This document shows positions 1 through 4,815 of a stretch of DNA of 6,906 nucleotides, piece by piece (positions within the stretch are counted from its first letter, which is position 1; each line of letters opens with the position of its first letter). Source of the DNA: Oscillospiraceae bacterium (GTDB lineage Bacteria; Bacillota; Clostridia; Oscillospirales; Oscillospiraceae); contig JAQVYO010000083.1 of NCBI GenBank assembly GCA_028708585.1, positions 1 to 6,906 of the forward strand, given 5' to 3'. The notes under the pieces were generated by a model, which worked only from the letters and a program-made list of their open reading frames with translations, was not told where the DNA came from and searched no databases. Made by a program: the position numbers and the translations under genes.

Positions 1-12
1 AGGTTTCGTCAT
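1..12 (-). CDS. Start of a gene leaving the window (second gene of the padR operon)
   Basis: Only the first four codons are visible (ATG ACG AAA CCT, reading M-T-K-P), with the start codon at 10-12. A strong Shine-Dalgarno GGAGGAG (21-27) lies 8 bases upstream and overlaps the last two codons of padR. The gap to the padR stop is 5 bases, so the two are almost certainly cotranscribed and probably translationally coupled. PadR regulators are usually encoded beside the gene they control, often a membrane protein or transporter, so this gene is the likely target. The product cannot be identified from four residues. Confidence 0.75.
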
Positions 13-17
13 AGCAA

Positions 18-536
18 TCACTCCTCCAATATTCTTTTCGCTTCTTCGCACCATTCCAGATAAGCCTTGTAGACACGTTCGCCAAACATCGCCGTCAGCA
101 GATAGTATCGATGCGCTTTTTCATCCGGAATCCCTTTCAGTTTGCGGCTCGCCTCCTGAAGAAACGGCAGCTCTGCCTTGACTCTGGATTCAAAATTCCG
201 GATATGCTCCAACGAAATGTCCGGCCCGGTCTCCCCGCCGAAGAAAAGCTTCAGCAGGGTCTCATATCTCAACTCATCTTTTTTTACGGGGAGCGCGAGC
301 CATTTTTTCAAATGTTCTCTCCCGGCGTCCGTGATCGTATAGATCACTTTGTCTCTGCCGTGATCGGTGGTTTCAAACTTCGTGACCAGACTGTCGTGAA
401 CCAGGGAATTTAACGTCGGATAGATGCTGCCGAAGCTCGCGCTCCAAAAGAACCGAAGCGCCGTGTCCATCCTTTTTTTGATTTCATAGCCGGTCAGGGA
501 TTCATGGCACAGCAGTCCGAGAATCACGCAGTCCAT
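18..536 (-). CDS. PadR family transcriptional regulator, Vir_AS C-terminal type
   Basis: This is a 172-residue cytoplasmic DNA-binding protein, probably a repressor. Residues 4-80 form the PadR winged helix: VILGLL then LTGYEI near the N-terminus, SFGSIYPTLNSL (34-45) as the recognition helix, and the wing with VIYTITDAGREHL (64-76). Residues 85-170 match the alpha-helical dimerisation domain called Vir_AS or PadR C-terminal, with many charged residues and aromatics at its end (YKAYLEWCEEAKR). The length is normal for the two-domain PadR class. The ATG at 534-536 gives the family's standard N-terminus, but its ribosome binding site is poor: only A-rich sequence lies just upstream, and GGGAG is about 28 bases away. 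The next gene follows after 5 bases, and the promoter carries a palindrome (597-629), both typical of an autoregulated PadR operon. The inducer is unknown. Confidence 0.93.
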   Translation of the reverse strand: MDCVILGLLCHESLTGYEIKKRMDTALRFFWSASFGSIYPTLNSLVHDSLVTKFETTDHGRDKVIYTITDAGREHLKKWLALPVKKDELRYETLLKLFFGGETGPDISLEHIRNFESRVKAELPFLQEASRKLKGIPDEKAHRYYLLTAMFGERVYKAYLEWCEEAKRILEE

Positions 537-596
537 TTTCTTTTCATTCGCGATCTTTAGTCTCCCGATTTATCTTTGCTTTACTTACCTTAACGA

Positions 597-629
597 ATCA
601 GGCTGATATATATCATATATCAGCCTGAT
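597..629. promoter_or_regulatory. Perfect 15-bp inverted repeat, probable PadR operator
   Basis: The arm ATCAGGCTGATATAT (597-611) is repeated exactly as its reverse complement at 615-629, with a 3-base centre. The repeat covers the -10 box and most of the spacer of the padR promoter, so a bound dimer would exclude RNA polymerase. It is not a terminator, because no gene ends here and no T-run follows. Assignment to PadR is inferred from position and from the autoregulation common in this family. Confidence 0.8.
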
Positions 630-640
630 ACGTATGTCAA
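612..640 (-). promoter_or_regulatory. SigA-type promoter of the padR operon
   Basis: Read on the minus strand, TTGACA (635-640) is followed after exactly 17 bases by TATGAT (612-617). The -35 is a perfect match and the -10 has one mismatch. Transcription would start near 605, giving a leader of about 70 bases before padR. The -10 hexamer lies in the centre of the inverted repeat listed separately. Confidence 0.85.
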
Positions 641-698
641 GAAAAATATTTGGTTTTTCAGACAGGGGGGAATGAACCGGATTGGGCGGCGGGCCGCA

Positions 699-920
699 TC
701 AGGCGAGCAGCTCGACTTTCTCCTCAGTCAGCAGGTCCTCGGGCGCGTGCTTTTTTTTGCGATTATGGATGAGGATGGACTGATTGGCGAGCAGCGTCAG
801 AAGCCAGACGATCTCGTCCAGCGCCATCTTGATGTTCTCGGATTTCATCAGCTTTTCGCCGCCTTGGCCGTGCGGGTAATTTTCGGGTGCGTCGTGACGA
901 AAAGGCTGAAGCTGTGACAC
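699..920 (-). CDS. Possible small hypothetical protein or gene remnant (uncertain)
   Basis: The open frame would encode 73 residues from a GTG start. There is no ribosome binding site upstream of that GTG. An internal ATG at residue 25 (MKSENIKMALDEIV) gives about 49 residues and has only a weak GGCGG upstream. The predicted protein looks more natural than the opposite-strand frame: a helical segment (LDEIVWLLTLLANQS), then a basic patch (HNRKKKHAPEDLL) and an acidic end. I do not recognise a family. It ends about 70 bases before the padR promoter and points away from the adjacent recombinase remnant, so it may be cargo or debris of the same lost element. A noncoding open frame in GC-rich DNA remains quite possible. 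Confidence 0.3.
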   Translation of the reverse strand: MSQLQPFRHDAPENYPHGQGGEKLMKSENIKMALDEIVWLLTLLANQSILIHNRKKKHAPEDLLTEEKVELLA

Positions 921-939
921 CAGAAAAGGAGGTTTTCAT

Positions 940-1261
940 ATGCAAAGAACCATCAAAAACATTACGCCGCTTGCCTTCCGCGCGGCCGAATTACAAGCAA
1001 AGCGCGTCGCGGCGTATGGGCGGGTATCCAGCGGGAAGGACGCGATGCTTCACTCGCTGTCCGCGCAAATCAACCATTACGGCGGTTTGATACAGAAAAC
1101 TCCCAGTTGGGAGTACGCAAGGGTGTGCCGACGAAGCCATCACCGGCACAAAAAGTAGTGCCCGCGCAGAATTTCAGCGGATGCTCGACAGTGCTCATGC
1201 CGCCCGCGACGTGCGGGCACGAAAACAGGGCGAACAAATGGGCAATAAAAAAGTTCCCTAA
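940..1261 (+). pseudogene. Truncated, frameshifted large serine recombinase
   Basis: This is the N-terminal piece of a site-specific recombinase of the large serine (TnpX/integrase) class used by clostridial mobile elements. The ATG at 940 has an excellent ribosome binding site, AAAAGGAGG (924-932). The first frame reads KRVAAYGRVSSGKDAML, containing the catalytic motif (Y-x-R-V-S-S, nucleophile Ser30), and continues SLSAQINHY to WEYARV. The frame then breaks near 1126: the family's expected continuation, ADEAITGTKSSARAEFQRML, starts at 1127 in the next frame, as if two bases of a Tyr codon had been lost. The second frame stops at 1259-1261. Only about 100 of the usual 500 or so residues remain, and the rest of the catalytic domain and the DNA-binding regions are missing. 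The last 25 or so residues before the stop no longer resemble a recombinase, suggesting a deletion joint. Confidence 0.88.
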
Positions 1262-1375
1262 AAGACGAGCTGGAATCCGCCGTTTACTGCGCGCGTAAGG
1301 TTCCGATTTATGTTATTCTTAGAATATATACGTAGACGAAATGTCTTTATGAATGAAGTGATTTTCAATCAATGG
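1262..1375. other. Degenerate spacer after the recombinase remnant
   Basis: No intact gene is visible. A short stretch in the recombinase's original frame (1258-1335) reads L-K-D-E-L-E-S-A-V-Y-C-A-R-K-V-P and ends at TAG 1333-1335. It may be the tail of another eroded gene of the lost element, but I cannot assign it. Base composition changes from GC-rich to AT-rich near 1310, marking the approximate right edge of the foreign debris. Confidence 0.45.
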
Positions 1376-1403
1376 TTGCCTTTTTGTATGTTTGTATTAT
1401 AAT
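1376..1403 (+). promoter_or_regulatory. Promoter of the YtrA-like regulator operon
   Basis: TTGCCT (1376-1381) is followed after 16 bases by a perfect TATAAT (1398-1403). Transcription would begin near 1410, leaving a short leader before the ATG at 1437. The -10 box lies across the left arm and centre of the inverted repeat at 1386-1420, so the promoter should be directly repressible. Confidence 0.78.
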
Positions 1404-1420
1404 AAATAATACAAACATAC
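1386..1420. promoter_or_regulatory. Perfect 15-bp inverted repeat, probable GntR/YtrA operator
   Basis: GTATGTTTGTATTAT (1386-1400) recurs exactly as its reverse complement at 1406-1420, separated by AATAA. The repeat covers the -10 box and start site of the promoter and ends 16 bases before the regulator's start codon. GntR-family dimers bind such inverted repeats, and YtrA-type regulators commonly repress their own operons. The assignment is an inference from position. Confidence 0.8.
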
Positions 1421-1436
1421 GCTGGGGAGTGGATAC

Positions 1437-1823
1437 ATGATATTAAAAATTGATATAACTGGAGACATCCCTATTTATCAACAAATCCGCAACCAGATTG
1501 TATCGGGGGTTGCCACGGGCCATCTAAAAGCCGGGGAGCAGCTCCCCACCGTTCGTCAACTCGCCGGCGATATTGGAGTCAATCCGATGACCGTCAGCAA
1601 AGCGTATGGGTTGTTAAAGGAAGAGGGCGTCATTGTGATGGATAGGAGGCATGGCGCTAAAATCAATCTCTTTCAAACACAGGAACATCCTTTGGATAAA
1701 AAGTTTGACGACAATTTTACGTTCCTGATATCAGAAGTTCTCATAAAAGGTGCATCCAGAGAAGGACTAAAGGAGCATGTGCTTCATCTTATCGACAGTA
1801 TCTATGGGCAGGAGGAAATATAA
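1437..1823 (+). CDS. GntR family transcriptional regulator, YtrA subfamily
   Basis: This 128-residue cytoplasmic DNA-binding protein is probably an autorepressor. The N-terminus MILKIDITGDIPIYQQIRNQ is the hallmark of the YtrA subfamily. The winged helix spans about residues 10-75, with LPTVRQLAGDIGVNPMTVSK (36-55) as the helix-turn-helix and MDRRHGAKI as the wing. The C-terminal part (about 80-128) is only a short helical dimerisation segment, without the large effector domain of FadR- or HutC-type GntR proteins, and the total length is normal for YtrA. The start is supported by GGGGAG (1424-1429). The downstream membrane gene begins one base after the stop, and its ribosome binding site lies inside this gene, so translation is probably coupled. 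In known YtrA operons the partner is often an ABC transporter; here it is not. Confidence 0.93.
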   Translation: MILKIDITGDIPIYQQIRNQIVSGVATGHLKAGEQLPTVRQLAGDIGVNPMTVSKAYGLLKEEGVIVMDRRHGAKINLFQTQEHPLDKKFDDNFTFLISEVLIKGASREGLKEHVLHLIDSIYGQEEI

Positions 1824-1824
1824 T

Positions 1825-3213
1825 ATGATTCCATTGCTGATTGTGATTTTGTGGTTGGTTTTTGGCGTGATGGCGATATCATCCTTATTTTACAGGCGGT
1901 ATCGTGCTAATCAGGTTCTTGGAGTTACGCTGTCAAAAACACATTCACAGCATCCGGAAGTTCAGAAAACAATTGACTCTTTTACAAAAGCCTGCTATGC
2001 AGTTGTACTCTTATCGGTTGGGTGTAGCTTTTTGCTTCTGATTCCAGCCATTGGGAGCTATTCTGAATTTTTTATGCTTCTTTTAGTTGTGTCCAATCTT
2101 TTTGTTCATTGGCTTATGATTGGGAACTATCAAAAAAAGTTGATGCATATAAAAGAACAGAATAAATGGACATACCAACGGAAAAAGATTGTATCTGTTG
2201 ACTTGACTGTCTCAAGAGAAAAGGGCAGATCCAGCATATCTTCTGTTTGGGTTTGGTTGTTTTTGCTGTTCAGCTTTGCGCCCACGGCAGTTTGGTTTTT
2301 GAATGCTGACATACGGCAGTCTTATCCCATAGGGCTAAGCTTCATTGGGCCGCTATGTCAGTTGTGCACCTTCTTCCTGTATTACCAAATGAAAAATCAG
2401 CATTCCTCGATAGCGAATGAAAAATCAGAAAAGAACCTTGTGTATGCACAGCAAGAGGAACGAATCAACAGCATATCTGCCACTCTTTCTTCCTTGGCAA
2501 TGCTGATATTCTGGATTCTATTCAGCCTTTCCATGCTATATACTCAAAACAGCCTTCTCGTTATTGCGCCGCTGATTTTTTTAATCGCTGCCCTATTCAT
2601 TATCGCACGCTGGCAGCAGAATAAAATGCGCAAGCTTGAGGAGAATTTTATCGGTACATTGTCGGAAAGTGATGAGAATATTCAAGAACAGCAAAGCACA
2701 TGGAAATGGGGATGTTATTATAATCCCAGTGATCCCCGTATCTTTGTTCCCAAGCGTATCGCAAGTATGGGCTGGACAATCAATATCGGCCGTCCGATTG
2801 GAAAGATCTTTTATTTTGGAATCATGATATTGGTTTTCGCAGTTATTTTATTCGTGGCATATGGAGGACTGAAGGATTATCAAATCACGGTTCAGGGTTC
2901 TGAGATTATGATTAATGCCGCTATGTATGATACGACTTTTGAAAAGGAACAGGTGGTTTCGGTATCGGTAATTAAGCAGCTTCCCAATGGAACGCGCACC
3001 AATGGGTACGGCGGCGCAAAGAAAAGCTTCGGCCATTTTGCGCTGAAGGGCTATGGAAACTGCATGTTATACATTTACAATCATGTAAATCAGTATATTG
3101 TTGTGCAGCTTAAAGGGAATGATCCCGGCTATGTGTTTATAAACGATAAAACCATCGAGAAAACTGAAACTTTGTATCAAACTATCAGCCACTGGCTGTC
3201 GGAATCGGAATAA
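1825..3213 (+). CDS. Multi-pass membrane protein with DUF5808-like motif and C-terminal PH-like domain
   Basis: The ATG at 1825 is preceded by AGGAGG (1810-1815) and gives 462 residues; an upstream in-frame ATG at 1777 lies inside gntR and lacks this signal. About eight membrane segments can be read, near residues 3-22, 57-77, 81-100, 139-159, 165-187, 220-239, 243-262 and 327-347. Between the last two is a soluble stretch with WKWGCYYNPSDPRIFVPKR and GWTINIGRP (about 293-324), the DUF5808 signature as I recall it. Residues 351-460 form a beta-rich domain resembling bacterial PH-type domains (YQITVQGSEIMI, later WLSESE at the end). With eight segments, this domain would lie on the same side as the N-terminus. 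The biochemical function is unknown. The partnership with a YtrA-type regulator suggests a role in sensing or answering membrane or cell-envelope stress, which is inference. The gene is visibly more AT-rich than its neighbours. Confidence 0.82.
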   Translation: MIPLLIVILWLVFGVMAISSLFYRRYRANQVLGVTLSKTHSQHPEVQKTIDSFTKACYAVVLLSVGCSFLLLIPAIGSYSEFFMLLLVVSNLFVHWLMIGNYQKKLMHIKEQNKWTYQRKKIVSVDLTVSREKGRSSISSVWVWLFLLFSFAPTAVWFLNADIRQSYPIGLSFIGPLCQLCTFFLYYQMKNQHSSIANEKSEKNLVYAQQEERINSISATLSSLAMLIFWILFSLSMLYTQNSLLVIAPLIFLIAALFIIARWQQNKMRKLEENFIGTLSESDENIQEQQSTWKWGCYYNPSDPRIFVPKRIASMGWTINIGRPIGKIFYFGIMILVFAVILFVAYGGLKDYQITVQGSEIMINAAMYDTTFEKEQVVSVSVIKQLPNGTRTNGYGGAKKSFGHFALKGYGNCMLYIYNHVNQYIVVQLKGNDPGYVFINDKTIEKTETLYQTISHWLSESE

Positions 3214-3261
3214 GAAATTGATACTGCGCCCGCGGAAACAAAACCGTTACGGGATAGAAGC

Positions 3262-3308
3262 AAAAAGCGGAGGCCAAGGTAGATAAAACCCTTACCTTCC
3301 GCTTTTTT
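3262..3308. terminator. Bidirectional rho-independent terminator
   Basis: AAAAAGCGG (3262-3270) pairs with CCGCTTTTT (3299-3307), and AAGGTA pairs with TACCTT inside it, with a four-base bulge (GGCC region) and a loop of about 10 bases. The plus strand ends in six T, serving the membrane-protein gene that ends at 3213. The minus strand ends in five T and lies 60 bases past the stop of the convergent radical SAM gene, so one hairpin serves both. Confidence 0.88.
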
Positions 3309-3369
3309 ATGCCCGGAAACCAATCGGGTCTTTTGCTTTGCCGGTATTCATGCGTCTAGATTCGCAGAG

Positions 3370-4371
3370 TCACGAAATATACAATATTGGCATAGCGGGC
3401 AGTTGCCGCGATATCCTTTTCCGCAAAAAGGATTCAGCCTCTGCACGCGCATCATTTCGATAGCGGTATTTGCCGCGCCCACGCCCGGTCATAGTTTCCC
3501 GGTTAAAAAGTTGTACGGCATTGGGAAATGCATCCGTGTTAATTGCGTTTTGTATGAAACTGTACGTCATCAGTATGATCTCTATAAATCCATTGTGCGT
3601 GATCTTTTCGCTTAGCTCATCTGCCAACCGCTCAATCAATTCCCCATATAGCCGCTTCCAGTCTGGAAGCAGAATCACCGGCGCAATTAACAGTCCCACC
3701 GGATATCCGGCTTCCGCTACATCGTTAAGCGCGCGAATCCGTGCGCTCAGCGTTGATGTGCCCAGCTCTATGCGGTCTATTATCTCCTGAGGGTTTACGC
3801 TCATACGAAATATAGTCTTACCCCTATGATCTAGCGCAAGCAGCGGATTTACCATATCAAATTTCGTTGGAAAAGTCAGATTGCCCCGGCCTTCACGCGC
3901 AAAACGTTCGATTGTAAAGTGCAAATTATCCGTTATCGTATTTTCCAGCAACAGATCGCTGTTGCTGCCAATCTCAAAGGTTTGCGGCACAGCTGCCGCC
4001 GCATCCTTTTTAAGCATCCTATCCAACATTTGCTCACGGTTTACAAACAGGCGGAGATAGGCGCATTTGTTATAATTGCAGATCAGATAGCAATACAGGC
4101 ACATGGCCCGGCAGCCGGAAGAAGTATATGGCACCAGCCAGTCGGAAACTTTATGATTTGGCATATATCGGTGCGTCTTTCTCACTCCGATGATAAGATG
4201 TCTTTTTAGCTTTTGAAAATCCCGGTTGTCCGCCGCTGTCAGCTCTGGTATCCGGTTATGATTCTCTATTTGCACCCAAGGTAAATATGCATATTTGTCC
4301 CGGAGCATCTGCCCCAATTCATAATCAAACGCATTTGGTTCGTAGTACACTGTATCGAAGCGCATATCCAT
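3370..4371 (-). CDS. Radical SAM protein of the spore photoproduct lyase (SplB) family, catalytic Cys apparently replaced
   Basis: The 333-residue protein is close to the length of SplB (about 342), which uses a 4Fe-4S cluster and S-adenosylmethionine to split the thymine photodimer 5-thyminyl-5,6-dihydrothymine in spore DNA. Matches to SplB run end to end. They include HNRI (38-41), LIIGVRKT (59-66), the cluster motif CRAMCLYC (Cys87, Cys91, Cys94), PTKFDMVN (168-175), FRMSVNPQEII, AGYPVGLLIAPV (221-232) and GKYRYR near the end. The tyrosines flanking the third Cys (Tyr93, Tyr95) are kept. In SplB, FEASCTSD holds the hydrogen-donor Cys141; here the aligned segment is FEIGSNSD (132-139), with Ser136 in that place. 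Two extra cysteines (98, 103) follow the cluster motif. The start at 4371 has GGAGGG (4380-4385) 8 bases upstream. The gene stands alone, without a visible splA. It may be a true SPL with changed chemistry or a paralogue with another substrate. Confidence 0.88.
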   Translation of the reverse strand: MDMRFDTVYYEPNAFDYELGQMLRDKYAYLPWVQIENHNRIPELTAADNRDFQKLKRHLIIGVRKTHRYMPNHKVSDWLVPYTSSGCRAMCLYCYLICNYNKCAYLRLFVNREQMLDRMLKKDAAAAVPQTFEIGSNSDLLLENTITDNLHFTIERFAREGRGNLTFPTKFDMVNPLLALDHRGKTIFRMSVNPQEIIDRIELGTSTLSARIRALNDVAEAGYPVGLLIAPVILLPDWKRLYGELIERLADELSEKITHNGFIEIILMTYSFIQNAINTDAFPNAVQLFNRETMTGRGRGKYRYRNDARAEAESFLRKRISRQLPAMPILYIS

Positions 4372-4618
4372 TTTTGATTCCTCCGGATTGCTACGGTATG
4401 CCGCAGATAATGGGCACTATTTAAGGTTGAGCCTGGAATATATCCGAATGGAAAAGATAGCGGTGTCTGAAGAACATACACGTTAATACTGCCTTCCGGC
4501 TGCCCTCAGGCCATTGATGTTACTTGTTTTTCCCAAATTTTATAATTTTACTCCGGCCACGACAAATAACCATAAGGGGCATAGCTACCAGATATAGTGC
4601 ATCAGGGTCGTCTCGTCG

Positions 4619-4642
4619 CTTTCAAGCTGATAAGCTTGAAAG
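4619..4642. repeat. 10-bp inverted repeat with 4-base loop
   Basis: CTTTCAAGCT (4619-4628) and AGCTTGAAAG (4633-4642) are exact reverse complements separated by GATA. No T-run follows on either strand, so it is not a standard terminator. It lies about 80 bases upstream of the CoA-transferase -35 box, where it could be a regulator site, or it could be a hairpin in a long leader of the divergent gene. Confidence 0.65.
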
Positions 4643-4724
4643 GTAATAGTTGACTGCGCATGGGAACAAGTCAAGACATATATTATAGATTATATCATAC
4701 TGCCCATGCTAGTAATTAGTTGAC
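4643..4724. repeat. Near-direct repeats flanking a short inverted repeat
   Basis: GTAATAGTTGAC (4643-4654) recurs as GTAATTAGTTGAC (4712-4724), differing by one inserted T. Just inside the copies lie GCATGGG (4658-4664) and its reverse complement CCCATGC (4703-4709) around an AT-rich centre. The right-hand copy ends in the -35 box of the CoA-transferase promoter. The order (direct repeat, inverted repeat, inverted repeat, direct repeat) resembles a tiny insertion with target duplication, but the arms are short enough for chance. Confidence 0.4.
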
Positions 4725-4748
4725 AAAGTATTTCCAGGAAAGTATTAT
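4720..4748 (+). promoter_or_regulatory. SigA-type promoter of the CoA-transferase gene
   Basis: TTGACA (4720-4725) and TATTAT (4743-4748) are separated by 17 bases. Transcription would start near 4755, leaving a leader of about 60 bases. This matters for the gene start: the TTG at 4720, which could be mistaken for an initiation codon, is the -35 box itself. Confidence 0.85.
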
Positions 4749-4798
4749 GGTATATGAAAATGCTCATGGTATGATTGAGCTTATATTATTATGTTCAT

Positions 4799-4804
4799 GG
4801 AGGG
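4799..4804 (+). promoter_or_regulatory. Ribosome binding site that decides the CoA-transferase start
   Basis: GGAGGG stands 11 bases before the ATG at 4816, a slightly long spacing. A closer ATG at 4808 opens only a three-codon frame (M-S-R-stop) whose stop overlaps the 4816 ATG. No other in-frame ATG downstream of the promoter (4771) has a comparable site, so 4816 is preferred. Confidence 0.75.
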
Positions 4805-4815
4805 AAAATGAGCAG

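Larger units (their letters stand above)
4372..4815. other. Divergent intergenic region
   Basis: These 444 bases lie between the minus-strand radical SAM gene and the plus-strand CoA-transferase. They contain the radical SAM ribosome binding site (4380-4385), a 10-bp inverted repeat (4619-4642), a nested repeat structure (4643-4724) and the CoA-transferase promoter (4720-4748). A TGATATAAT extended -10 on the minus strand (4689-4697) could drive the radical SAM gene with a leader of about 310 bases, but it lacks a clear -35. No gene is supported: the open frames here have stops and no ribosome binding sites. I see no recognisable riboswitch or T-box. Confidence 0.6.

Noticed and set aside
597..629. 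Palindrome as a terminator or recombination site of the nearby element
   Set aside because: It is AT-rich at the centre, has no T-run, and coincides exactly with the padR -10 box, so an operator is the simpler reading.
672..917. Plus-strand 81-residue frame
   Set aside because: It overlaps the more protein-like minus frame, has GC-driven composition, and I recognise no family. GGGGGG upstream is part of a G-run, not a convincing ribosome binding site.
1777..1824. Earlier start for the membrane protein inside gntR
   Set aside because: The ATG at 1825 has an AGGAGG 9 bases upstream and gives a proper membrane-segment start. The 16-residue extension reads the end of gntR in another frame.
3229..3254. 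Small hairpin CCCG/CGGG after the membrane-protein gene
   Set aside because: The stem is short, contains a bulge and has no T-run. The real terminator is 3262-3308.
4266..4481. Minus-strand frame overlapping the start of the SPL-family gene (NVYVLQTPLSFPFGYIPG)
   Set aside because: It overlaps the well-supported gene in another frame, starts at GTG without a ribosome binding site, and is blocked by a stop just upstream. I considered a remnant of a surface protein but cannot support it.
4720..4815. N-terminal extension of the CoA-transferase from the TTG at 4720
   Set aside because: The TTG is the -35 box of a TTGACA-17-TATTAT promoter, so it would not be transcribed. The Pct family N-terminus begins at the ATG at 4816, which has its own GGAGGG.
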